Part shown: one piece after another, positions 53,589 through 61,473 of the stretch
Layout of the letters: every line of letters starts with the position of its first letter
Numbering within the stretch: the stretch's first letter is position 1
Source: Scandinavium hiltneri
Lineage (GTDB): Bacteria > Pseudomonadota > Gammaproteobacteria > Enterobacterales > Enterobacteriaceae
Assembly: GCF_024764835.1 (NCBI RefSeq)
Contig: NZ_JALIGE010000072.1
Span: 186,001-250,000 of the forward strand
Direction: 5' to 3'
DNA: 64,000 bases
Notes under the pieces: generated by a model
Told to the model about the DNA's origin: nothing
What the model saw: the letters and a program-made list of their open reading frames with translations, nothing else
The model's database searches: none
Program-made: the position numbers and the translations under genes

Positions 53589-54506
53589 TTAGCTGACCAT
53601 CAGCAGTTCGCGATTCTCCAGCGAAGGACGGCTGACCAGCGACATCAAAATATCTTTCACCGCATTAGCCTGCGGAGACAGCGACCCGCGGGCCGACATG
53701 TTCAGCGACAGCGGTAAACTCATTGACGGCGTGGTGATGCGCGCCATCCAGCCGTTAGCCGCACCGCACAGCGAACGCGCAGCAGACTCCGGCAGCACCG
53801 TCACCCCCATTCCGCTGGCAATTGCGGCGGTCAGGGTCGAGAGCGATTCAATTTCGCCGATAATTTTCGCCGTCAGACGACGCAGCGAAAAGGCTTCATC
53901 GACCCGCGCCCGCACCGCGCTGTAGTCGCGCGGCAGGAAAAGATTCATCTCAGCAATCGCCGCCAGGTCCACGCTCTGCCCTGGACAATCGCGAGTGCCG
54001 ACCAGCCACAAATCTTCTTTCAGCAATTGCTGGCTGGTAATCCCGGCCACCGGTGAACGCTCATACAGCACCGCCATATCGAGCTGCCCGCCGAGCAGTT
54101 TATCGTTCAGCACGGTGCCGCTGTTTTCATGCAGATACACCGTGACTTCAGGCAATTCGTTACGCACCGCCTGAAGCAGCGGCATGGTAATGGATGATGC
54201 GGCGGTGCCCGGGGCGAGCCCAATCGACACCTGGCCGCTCAGGGTCTGACCGATATTACACACCGCCATCTGTGCTTGTTCGCACTGCCGCAAAATTGTC
54301 CGCGCATGGGTGTAGAGAATTTTACCGGCTTCTGTCGGCGTCACTCCCCGTTTGGTGCGGATAAGGAGCTGCTGATCCATCTCGCCTTCCAGCGTAGCCA
54401 CCTGCTGGCTTAATGCGGGTTGAGCGATGTGCAACACCTCAGCAGCCTGAGTCAGGCTACCGATATCGACGATTTTTACGAAGTATTTAAGTCGTCTTAA
54501 ATTCAT
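53589..54506 (-). CDS. nac: Nitrogen assimilation control regulator Nac
   Basis: 305 residues from the ATG at 54506 (MNLRRLKYFVKIVDIGSLTQ), the same as E. coli Nac; the frame is open 31 codons further but the sigma-54 promoter lies there. LysR HTH in residues 1-60, regulatory domain after. Under nitrogen limitation NtrC-P with sigma-54 makes Nac, which adapts sigma-70 genes (represses gdhA; activates ure, codBA and others in Klebsiella). The neighbouring puu and amn genes fit a nitrogen-scavenging theme. Confidence 0.97.
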   Translation of the reverse strand: MNLRRLKYFVKIVDIGSLTQAAEVLHIAQPALSQQVATLEGEMDQQLLIRTKRGVTPTEAGKILYTHARTILRQCEQAQMAVCNIGQTLSGQVSIGLAPGTAASSITMPLLQAVRNELPEVTVYLHENSGTVLNDKLLGGQLDMAVLYERSPVAGITSQQLLKEDLWLVGTRDCPGQSVDLAAIAEMNLFLPRDYSAVRARVDEAFSLRRLTAKIIGEIESLSTLTAAIASGMGVTVLPESAARSLCGAANGWMARITTPSMSLPLSLNMSARGSLSPQANAVKDILMSLVSRPSLENRELLMVS

Positions 54507-54563
54507 TTTGCCTCCAGTTCGGGATGCCAGTGCCAACGCCGGCGATTCAGTAGCCGGAGGTGT

Positions 54564-54579
54564 TGCAATATGCTTGCCA
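54564..54579 (-). promoter_or_regulatory. Sigma-54 promoter of nac
   Basis: Minus strand TGGCAAGCATATTGCA: GG at -24 and GC at -12 in the exact TGGCAC-N5-TTGCA-type spacing, about 58 bp before the nac ATG. Confidence 0.9.
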
Positions 54580-54696
54580 GTTTTTGACCATCCGGACAAG
54601 AAGGCCCAGACAGGCCGCAGAATAAGAGATGCTAATAATTTCGCTGCTTTTAGTAATCCGTTCCCTGATTGCTCTACGCCCCATCAGGGAACGAGG

Positions 54697-54713
54697 TGCA
54701 CCAACTCAGTGCG
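54697..54713. promoter_or_regulatory. NtrC-like enhancer site upstream of nac
   Basis: TGCACCAACTCAGTGCG resembles the strong glnA NtrC site (TGCACCAACATGGTGCT), about 120 bp upstream of the sigma-54 promoter. Besides this, the 330-bp nac to tRNA-Asn gap (54507-54837) holds no gene that I can support. Confidence 0.75.
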
Positions 54714-54790
54714 CCCTGTGCTAATTTTCAGCAATTGCGTGTGTTTTGCTGAAATTGTCAGCAATCAAACACAAGGAGTGCATACAAGCT

Positions 54791-54819
54791 TTGACATGCT
54801 GCTCAGGCATCGCTACTAT
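54791..54819 (+). promoter_or_regulatory. Promoter of the second tRNA-Asn gene
   Basis: TTGACA (54791-54796), 17-bp spacer, TACTAT (54814-54819). Confidence 0.88.
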
Positions 54820-54837
54820 TTGCCCCGTTCAAACGAT

Positions 54838-54913
54838 TCCTCTGTAGTTCAGTCGGTAGAACGGCGGACTGTTAATCCGTATGTCACTGGTTCGAGTCCA
54901 GTCAGAGGAGCCA
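54838..54913 (+). tRNA. tRNA-Asn (anticodon GTT), copy 2
   Basis: 76 nt including CCA, identical to copies 1 and 3. Upstream of nac on the opposite strand, the place of asnV in E. coli. Confidence 0.97.
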
Positions 54914-54922
54914 TATTTAAGA

Positions 54923-54955
54923 AGCCCGCTTAAGGAAACTTAAGCGGGCTTTTTG
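54923..54955 (+). terminator. tRNA-Asn copy 2 terminator
   Basis: Perfect stem AGCCCGCTTAAG / CTTAAGCGGGCT with GAAA loop and a T-run. The stem differs from the copies 1 and 3 terminators by compensating changes. Confidence 0.92.
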
Positions 54956-55061
54956 CTTTTATCGAATAGCCTTTCCTGGAGCGGCTTACACACTCTTCAG
55001 AGGTTACAGGCGCATCTGTACGCCTGTAACGCGGTAAACGCCCGCCAGCCTCTACAGACGA

Positions 55062-55916
55062 TTATTCAGGCTTTTGGCCCTGAACTTTAGCAATGTAGGC
55101 TTTCACCACCTGATAAACATAATCCTGACAGGCCAGCCCCGTTTGCGGGTCATAGGCTCCCTGATTGGTAATGTTGTTCGACAGGATCCGGATCCCCACA
55201 AACGGAATGTTAAAGGCCGCGGAAATCTGCGCCGCGGAGGCGGTCTCCATCTCTTCGACGGAAGTCTGATAGTTACTGTGGAATGCGTGGATGCGGTCCA
55301 GTTCACTGTTCCACATATCGGCTGACCCGATAACCCCTTCCACGACGTTGCCCTTCTTATAGCTCTCTTTCACGCTTTCCGCCACGGAGAGAAGCTGTGC
55401 GTCTGCCGGGAATTTACGGATTGTATGCGGGGTCTTATCCTCACCTGCACTCCCCTTCGAGGCCAATAGATCCATCGGTTTCCATTGTAATGGGTCGCTG
55501 CCCTCGCCCATCTGCTTGCGAGGTGTTTTAAACGCCCCCAGGTTAACCGAGTATTTGCCTAATACAATGTCATACACTTTCAGTGCCGGGTCATGCCCGC
55601 CAGCGGTTCCCTGGTTAATGATAGCCACCGGGTGAAACTGCGTCGCAGCAATAGCCGTGGCCGCAGAGGCATTAGACATCCCTTTCAGGGTCTCAGAAAC
55701 CACGACCGGATAACCATCAACCGTCCCGCGCCAGAAGCGCCAACCGCCAATATCCAGCTCTTGTGGATTATCAAGCCGTTGGGCGAAACGCTCTGCTTCG
55801 ACGGGCATCGCCCCCTGGATAACAATCGGCCCTGTGACACGCTGCTGAGCCAAACTTAACGAAGAGACTGCCATGCAGCACGCTGCCACGGACATCACGA
55901 TTGTCTTATTATTCAT
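55062..55916 (-). CDS. Periplasmic 5'-methylthioadenosine/SAH nucleosidase-like protein
   Basis: 284 residues from ATG at 55916, preceded by GGGAAG eight bases away; a GTG two codons upstream is possible. A Sec signal peptide of about 23 residues (ending SLSLA) puts it in the periplasm. The mature part has the nucleoside-phosphorylase fold motifs: PIVIQGAMPVEAERF at the first strand, INQGTAGGHDP (the phosphate/ribose loop), VEEMETASAAQISAAFNIPFVGIRILSNN with the ribose-binding Met-Glu pair. An inference is that it cleaves extracellular or periplasmic nucleosides; substrate unknown. It is divergent from amn, another N-glycosidic-bond enzyme. Confidence 0.85.
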   Translation of the reverse strand: MNNKTIVMSVAACCMAVSSLSLAQQRVTGPIVIQGAMPVEAERFAQRLDNPQELDIGGWRFWRGTVDGYPVVVSETLKGMSNASAATAIAATQFHPVAIINQGTAGGHDPALKVYDIVLGKYSVNLGAFKTPRKQMGEGSDPLQWKPMDLLASKGSAGEDKTPHTIRKFPADAQLLSVAESVKESYKKGNVVEGVIGSADMWNSELDRIHAFHSNYQTSVEEMETASAAQISAAFNIPFVGIRILSNNITNQGAYDPQTGLACQDYVYQVVKAYIAKVQGQKPE

Positions 55917-56143
55917 CACCACGACTTCCCTATTAAAAGCAAACGATTACCTTAACTAAAATCAAACCGTTAAGAAATATTTTTTTGCGTCACCACGGGT
56001 TCGTTATGGCGGTTTGATATCCCGGGACAACGATATCGTTTTTTAGAATGTCCTCATTCTTCAGTTTTTTCCGCTGGCTTTTGTTTCACATTCCTGTGAC
56101 ATACTATCGGGTAACACCGCAGAGCTGAATGAAGGAGCGAATG

Positions 56144-57598
56144 ATGAATAATAAGGGTGCCGGTCTGACCCCGGAACAAGCGCTGAAACAACTCGATGCG
56201 CTCTACAACCAATCGGTGACTGCGCTACGTGAAGCCATTGGCCGCTTTATTAACGCTAACGTTCTGCCCGACAGCGAACAGCGTGCGAAAGGGTTATTTG
56301 TTTACCCTGCACTGTCCGTTTCCTGGGATGGCGAAGCGCATAATGCGCTGAAAACCCGCGCCTGGGGCCGTTTTACCCACGCCGGTTGCTACACCACCAC
56401 CATTACCCAGCCGACATTATTCAGCCCGTATCTCCTGGAACAGCTGACCTCGCTATATCAGGATTACGGCGCGCACATCACCGTCGAGCTGTCGCAGCAT
56501 GAAATTCCGTATCCTTATGTGATTGACGGCTCCACGCTGACGCTGGATCGCTCGATGAGCGCCGGTCTGACGCGCCATTTCCCGACTACCGATCTGGCGC
56601 AGATTGGCGATGAAACTGCCGATGGTCTGTTCCATCCAACGGAACAGTACCCGCTGTCGCATTTTGACGCCCGCCGTGTGGATTTCTCCCTCGCCCGACT
56701 GCGCCACTACACCGGCACGCCGGTCGAACATTTCCAGCCGTTCGTCCTGTTCACCAACTACACCCGCTATGTGGATGAGTTTGTCCGCTGGGGATGCAGC
56801 CAAATTCTCGATCCGGACAGCCCGTATGTCGCCCTTTCCTGCGCCGGCGGCGTGTGGATCACCGCCGATACCGAAGCGCCGGAAACCGCCGTGTCCGATC
56901 TGGCGTGGAAAAAGCACCAGATGCCCGCCTGGCACCTGATTACCAAAGACGGTCAGGGCATTACGCTGATTAACATCGGCGTTGGCCCGGCGAATGCCAA
57001 AAACATTTGCGACCACCTGGCGGTACTGCGCCCGGACGTGTGGCTGATGATTGGTCACTGCGGCGGCCTGCGTGAAAGCCAGACCATTGGCGATTACGTA
57101 CTGGCCCACGCGTATCTGCGTGACGACCACGTGCTCGACGCCGTTCTGCCGCCGGACATTCCGATTCCAAGCATCGCCGAAGTGCAGCGCGCGCTGTATG
57201 ACGCCACCAAACAGGTCAGCGGCATGCCCGGCGAAGAAGTTAAACACCGTCTGCGTACCGGTACCGTCGTGACCACTGATGACCGTAACTGGGAGCTGCG
57301 CTATTCCGCCTCCGCGCTGCGCTTTAACCTCAGCCGCGCCGTGGCGATTGACATGGAAAGCGCCACCATTGCCGCGCAGGGTTACCGTTTCCGTGTGCCG
57401 TACGGCACCTTACTGTGCGTGTCGGACAAACCGTTGCACGGCGAGATTAAACTGCCGGGCCAGGCGAACCGCTTCTATGAAGGGGCCATTTCCGAGCATC
57501 TGCAGATAGGCATTCGCGCCATCGATCTGCTCCGTGCGGAAGGCGACAAACTGCATTCGCGTAAGCTGCGCACCTTCAACGAACCGCCGTTCCGTTAA
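56144..57598 (+). CDS. amn: AMP nucleosidase
   Basis: 484 residues from the ATG at 56144 (MNNKGAGLTPEQAL), equal to E. coli Amn; a second ATG lies one codon upstream with AAGGAG ahead. It hydrolyses AMP to adenine and ribose-5-phosphate. An N-terminal domain (about 1-180) binds allosteric phosphate/ATP; the C-terminal nucleoside phosphorylase-type domain has NIGVGPANAKNICDH, IGHCGGLRES and AIDMESATIAAQGY. In E. coli it is in the PhoB regulon; CTGTGACAT at about 56094-56102 could be part of a Pho box, but I am not sure. Confidence 0.96.
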   Translation: MNNKGAGLTPEQALKQLDALYNQSVTALREAIGRFINANVLPDSEQRAKGLFVYPALSVSWDGEAHNALKTRAWGRFTHAGCYTTTITQPTLFSPYLLEQLTSLYQDYGAHITVELSQHEIPYPYVIDGSTLTLDRSMSAGLTRHFPTTDLAQIGDETADGLFHPTEQYPLSHFDARRVDFSLARLRHYTGTPVEHFQPFVLFTNYTRYVDEFVRWGCSQILDPDSPYVALSCAGGVWITADTEAPETAVSDLAWKKHQMPAWHLITKDGQGITLINIGVGPANAKNICDHLAVLRPDVWLMIGHCGGLRESQTIGDYVLAHAYLRDDHVLDAVLPPDIPIPSIAEVQRALYDATKQVSGMPGEEVKHRLRTGTVVTTDDRNWELRYSASALRFNLSRAVAIDMESATIAAQGYRFRVPYGTLLCVSDKPLHGEIKLPGQANRFYEGAISEHLQIGIRAIDLLRAEGDKLHSRKLRTFNEPPFR

Positions 57599-57615
57599 AA
57601 ATCAGGATAATAACA

Positions 57616-59382
57616 ATGCAACCGACATCAACTCTTTCTGCCTTGCGTACTTACCTTCGCACGCATGCGCTGGATGGCATGATTGTGCCACGTGCCGATG
57701 CGTGGCAGAGCGAATACGCCGCGCCGCATGATAATAAACTGGCGTGGCTGACAGGTTTTACCGGCTCTGCGGGTGCCGCTCTGGTGCTTCAGGACTGCGC
57801 GCTGATTCTGGTGGATGGCCGATATCAGGTCCAGGTCCGCAATGAAGTCGATGTGCAGGCCTGGGAAATCCATCATTTGCATAATGCGCCGCTGGAGACG
57901 CATCTGCCCGCCGGAAGCCGCATTGGATTTGATCCGATGTTGATGGTGAACAGCCAGTTTGACGCCCTGAGCGCCACCGGGTGCAAACTCGTGCCGCTGG
58001 CTGACGATCCGTTTGCTGCAATCTGGCATGACCGCCCTGCTGCGCCAAATGGTGCCATCCGCGAAATGCCGCTCGGCGTCGCGGGCGAAAGCAGCGACGA
58101 CAAACGCGCGCGTGTCGCTGCGATTCTGGATACTCACGGCGCGGATTTTCTGGTCGTCACCCAGCCGGACAATATCGCCTGGCTGCTCAACGTTCGCGGG
58201 GCGGATATCGCCACTAGCCCGGTGCCACTGTCCTTCCTTTTATTAAGCCGCAACCAGGATGTGGAGTGGTTTGTCGATGCCGGAAAAACGTCCGGTTTAC
58301 CACAGACTCTGCTCTCCAGCCTGACGCTGTCGCCAATAGACCAACTGGTGCCACGCTGCCAGCAGATTGCTGGCGGGAAGCGCATTCAGCTTGATGCCGA
58401 CAGTGCGCCGGTTGCGCTGCGTTTTGCCGTAGAACAGTACGGCGGCGAGGTGCACTGGGCCGCAGACCCGATCACGCTTATCAAAGCGACCAAGAACAGT
58501 GTCGAGCTGGAAGGTTATCGCGACAGTCACCAAAAAGACGGTGCCGCGTGGGTGAATTTCCTCGCCTGGCTGGCGCACGAAGTTCCGGCGCGTCTGACGG
58601 CTGGAAACCCGCTGACGGAGCTGGAAGCGCAGGCCAAACAGCTCACCTTCCGCGAGCAGCAGGAAAACTTTATCGAGTCGAGTTTTGACACGATTTCTGC
58701 CGCGGGGGCAAACGCCGCGATGTGCCATTACCACTCCAGCGAAACCACCAACGCCGCGATCACCGCCGACAGCTTCTATCTGAACGATTCTGGCGGTCAG
58801 TACCATAACGGCACAACCGATGCCACACGAACCCTGGCATTTGGCCCGTTAGATCCGCAGCGTAAATTACACTACACCGCGGTGCTGAAAGGGTTTTTAT
58901 CGTTAATCACTTTGCAGTTCCCTGCGGGCAGCTTTGGGCATCAGATCGATGCGTTTGCACGCCGTCATCTGTGGGAGTTGGGGATTGATTTCGATCACGG
59001 TACCGGGCACGGCGTCGGGCATCAGTTGCTGATCCACGAAGCGCCGCACCGAATCGCGAAAAAGGTCAACCTGTGGCCGCTGGTAGCGGGCAACATCATG
59101 ACCATCGAGCCGGGGTATTATCTGGAAGGTGAATACGGGATCCGCATCGAGAATCAGGTGGAGGTGATCGATGGCATGCCGGGATTCTGCCGCTTCGCAT
59201 CGCTGACGCTTATCCCAATCGACATCAGTCAGGTTGAGCTCAATCTGCTCACCGACCGCGAAAAGCAGTGGCTGGACAATTACCACCAGCAGGTGCGTGA
59301 AGTGCTTTCTCCACGCGTCGACAGCGATGCCCGTCCGTGGCTGTTCGCCGCAACGGCTCCGGTTCGGGTGCAGGTAAGTTAA
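57616..59382 (+). CDS. Aminopeptidase P family protein (M24B, Xaa-Pro aminopeptidase-like)
   Basis: 588 residues, the three-domain form (about 600) like eukaryotic XPNPEP1 and longer than E. coli PepP/PepQ (about 440). Two creatinase-like N-terminal domains (about 1-300), then the pita-bread catalytic domain with the five metal ligands visible: Asp in LNDSGGQY and GTTDATRT, His in GTGHGVGHQLLIHE, Glu in MTIEPGYY and Glu in GIRIENQVEV. It removes N-terminal residues before proline. No signal peptide, so cytoplasmic. It follows amn by 17 nt, so they are probably one transcript. Confidence 0.92.
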   Translation: MQPTSTLSALRTYLRTHALDGMIVPRADAWQSEYAAPHDNKLAWLTGFTGSAGAALVLQDCALILVDGRYQVQVRNEVDVQAWEIHHLHNAPLETHLPAGSRIGFDPMLMVNSQFDALSATGCKLVPLADDPFAAIWHDRPAAPNGAIREMPLGVAGESSDDKRARVAAILDTHGADFLVVTQPDNIAWLLNVRGADIATSPVPLSFLLLSRNQDVEWFVDAGKTSGLPQTLLSSLTLSPIDQLVPRCQQIAGGKRIQLDADSAPVALRFAVEQYGGEVHWAADPITLIKATKNSVELEGYRDSHQKDGAAWVNFLAWLAHEVPARLTAGNPLTELEAQAKQLTFREQQENFIESSFDTISAAGANAAMCHYHSSETTNAAITADSFYLNDSGGQYHNGTTDATRTLAFGPLDPQRKLHYTAVLKGFLSLITLQFPAGSFGHQIDAFARRHLWELGIDFDHGTGHGVGHQLLIHEAPHRIAKKVNLWPLVAGNIMTIEPGYYLEGEYGIRIENQVEVIDGMPGFCRFASLTLIPIDISQVELNLLTDREKQWLDNYHQQVREVLSPRVDSDARPWLFAATAPVRVQVS

Positions 59383-59393
59383 GGCCATCTCAA

Positions 59394-59422
59394 CGCCCGG
59401 CGGCGCAGGCTTGCCGGGCCTA
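59394..59422. repeat. REP-like palindrome after the aminopeptidase gene
   Basis: CGCCCGGCGGCGCAGG and CTTGCCGGGCCTACG form the typical half-palindrome of enterobacterial REP units. It lies 12 nt after the stop and may stabilise or end the transcript. Confidence 0.75.
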
Positions 59423-59476
59423 CGGTTCAGTGCAGCATTTTGAATTTGTCGGCCTGATAAGGGTAAGCGCAAAAAA

Positions 59477-59509
59477 GCAAAAAGCCCGCTCAGTTTCCTG
59501 AGCAGGCTT
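59477..59509 (-). terminator. tRNA-Asn copy 3 terminator
   Basis: Minus-strand AAGCCTGCTCAG / CTGAGCGGGCTT with GAAA loop and TTTTTGC; same sequence as for copy 1. Confidence 0.9.
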
Positions 59510-59517
59510 CTTAAATA

Positions 59518-59593
59518 TGGCTCCTCTGACTGGACTCGAACCAGTGACATACGGATTAACAGTCCGCCGTTCTACCGACTGAACTACAGAGGA
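59518..59593 (-). tRNA. tRNA-Asn (anticodon GTT), copy 3
   Basis: 76 nt including CCA on the minus strand, identical to copies 1 and 2. Together with its flanks it forms a 130-bp perfect inverted repeat with copy 1. Confidence 0.97.
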
Positions 59594-59611
59594 ATCGTGT
59601 GAACGGGGCGC

Positions 59612-59640
59612 ATATTATCGATGCGCCCGCGCCTTGTCAA
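59612..59640 (-). promoter_or_regulatory. Promoter of the third tRNA-Asn gene
   Basis: Minus strand TTGACA (59640-59635), 17-bp spacer, TAATAT (59617-59612), GC-rich discriminator GCGCCCC. Confidence 0.9.
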
Positions 59641-59697
59641 AGGCTGTTTTTCACAATTTTAATCGTTTGCCGATTTCTTCCACAGACTGGGTAAAAA

Positions 59698-61086
59698 TCA
59701 CTCCCAGGCCCGCTCCGCTTTTGCTGCATCGAATTGCGGTGGTGGCTTGCGGAAGCGTCCGGTGAGGTACGCCAGATACAGTAAACCGACGCCGGCCCAC
59801 ACCAGACCCAGCGTTAAGGACGTCGCTTCCAGGTTTATCCACAACACGGCGACAGTGGCGGCACCAATCAGCGGCAGGATCAGGTAATTCACCTTATCTT
59901 TCCAGGTTTTGTTACGCCCTTCACGACGCCAGAAATGGTTGAACACTGACAGATTTACGAAGGTAAACGCCACCAGCGCACCAAAGTTAATCAACGCCGT
60001 CGCAGTCACCAGGTCGAAGAACAGCGCCGACAGCGAAACCACGCCGACCATCAGCACGTTCAGCGCCGGAGTGCGCCATTTCGGATGCACGTAACCGAAG
60101 TATTTTTCCGGGAACACATTATCACGGCCCATCACGTACAGCAGGCGCGACACACTCGCATGTGATGCCAGACCAGACGCCAGCGTGTTCACAAAGGTGG
60201 TGCAGAGGAAAATCGACTGGAACAGCTTGCCGCCAACGTACAGCGCTATCTCCGGCAGTGCGGCATCCGGGTTCTTGAAGCGGCTGATATCCGGGAAGAA
60301 CAGCTGCATGAAGAACGACGCCACAATGAAGATTATCCCGCCGTACACCGCCGTCAGGAAAATCGCTTTCGGGATAGTCTTCGCCGCATCCGGGGTTTCT
60401 TCAGACAGCGTGGTCACCGCATCAAAACCGAGGAACGAGAAGCAGACTATCGTCGCCCCGGTGATAATCGGGATCAGGTGCGCGTTCTGACTAATGAACG
60501 GCTGCAGCGACCAGACGGTACCGACGCCCTCTCCTTTATGCAGCCCTTGCACCACCAGGATGATGAACACCACCATGATGCAAATCTGCACCAGCACGAA
60601 CAAGGTATTGAAGTTCGCCACCAGGTTGACGCTTTTCAGGTTAGCGGCGGTGAGAATTGCCACAAAGCCGACGACCCAAATCCATGGCGCCACACCGGGG
60701 AACAGCGCGGAGAGATAGATTTTCGCCAGCAGGACGTTAATCATTGGCAGGAACAGATAATCCAGCAGCGATGACCAGCCAACCATAAAGCCGACGTGCG
60801 GGCTAATGGATTTTTGCGCGTAGGTATACGCGGAGCCCGCCTGCGGGAACTGGCGAACCAGTTTTCCGTAGCTTATCGCAGTAAACAACACACCCGCCAG
60901 CGCCAACAAATACGACGCCGGTACATGCCCGTTGCTGATGCCGGAAACAATACCGAAAGTATCAAACACCGACATCGGGGTGAGATAGGCCAGCCCCATC
61001 ACCACCACCTGCCAGAGTTTTAAAGATTTGCGCAGCTGCGGTTTACCCGCCTGCGACGTGAGTTCGACAGAGGAATTAGTCGCCAT
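59698..61086 (-). CDS. puuP: Putrescine importer PuuP
   Basis: 462 residues from the ATG at 61086 (MATNSSVELTSQAGKPQLRKSLKLWQ); an upstream in-frame start adds residues without homology. An APC-superfamily proton symporter with twelve membrane helices; the first-helix motif GLAYLTPMSVFDTFGIVSG is typical and the whole follows E. coli PuuP (461). It brings in putrescine as a carbon and nitrogen source for the Puu pathway. Its start codon overlaps the end of a 65-codon ORF. Confidence 0.96.
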   Translation of the reverse strand: MATNSSVELTSQAGKPQLRKSLKLWQVVVMGLAYLTPMSVFDTFGIVSGISNGHVPASYLLALAGVLFTAISYGKLVRQFPQAGSAYTYAQKSISPHVGFMVGWSSLLDYLFLPMINVLLAKIYLSALFPGVAPWIWVVGFVAILTAANLKSVNLVANFNTLFVLVQICIMVVFIILVVQGLHKGEGVGTVWSLQPFISQNAHLIPIITGATIVCFSFLGFDAVTTLSEETPDAAKTIPKAIFLTAVYGGIIFIVASFFMQLFFPDISRFKNPDAALPEIALYVGGKLFQSIFLCTTFVNTLASGLASHASVSRLLYVMGRDNVFPEKYFGYVHPKWRTPALNVLMVGVVSLSALFFDLVTATALINFGALVAFTFVNLSVFNHFWRREGRNKTWKDKVNYLILPLIGAATVAVLWINLEATSLTLGLVWAGVGLLYLAYLTGRFRKPPPQFDAAKAERAWE

Positions 61087-61273
61087 GTCGGAGCCCCCCC
61101 ATGCGCGTCCAGGTTTGCGATAATGTCGTCGTTGTTGCAAACCTGCTTAGCCTGGGGGTGAGTCGTGTCAATAAAGGAGAAAACGTCGGGCAATAACCGG
61201 AAGCCGGTCCGTCGTAGTCAATGCGGCAACGGCGTTCACCTTCGCCGTGCGGGTATTTAAACATCTGCATCAT
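61076..61273 (-). CDS. Small ORF overlapping the puuP start, possible leader gene
   Basis: 65 codons from ATG at 61273 to TAA at 61076-61078, overlapping the first codons of puuP by 11 nt. GAGGAAATGAG gives a good ribosome site. The first half (MMQMFKYPHGEGERRCRIDY, then DGPASGYCP) uses codons like the neighbouring genes; the second half is Thr/Arg-rich and less convincing. I do not recognise the protein. The overlap suggests that its translation could control or couple that of puuP. It may equally be a chance ORF. Confidence 0.35.
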   Translation of the reverse strand: MMQMFKYPHGEGERRCRIDYDGPASGYCPTFSPLLTRLTPRLSRFATTTTLSQTWTRMGGLRHGD

Positions 61274-61473
61274 CTCATTTCCTCGTCATACAATTTGTCG
61301 ATTAACTGAAGACCCGTTGCCGCCTGCGCTCCTTTACGCGACGCCGGGAAATGGCAGGTTACCCTGCAAAACGTCCGGCCTGGCTCCGCTCAGACCGTAT
61401 GATGCTGCTTATTATTTTGCTGTCCGGTATTACATGCTACGCTTACCGGGCCTTCAGGCCGGGAAACGCGCAA
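61274..61473. other. puuA-puuP intergenic stretch
   Basis: With the small ORF, the gap between puuA and puuP is 387 bp. It has a REP-like imperfect palindrome (ACCGGGCCTTCAGGCCGGGA, 61447-61466) just after the puuA stop, on the minus strand followed by TAAGCG and no clear U-run. I could not assign promoter boxes or a PuuR site for puuP. Confidence 0.45.

Noticed and set aside
52415..59593. Genomic island inserted at tRNA-Asn
   Set aside because: There is no integrase, no direct repeat of a tRNA 3' end, and the genes between the copies are core metabolic genes with native composition.
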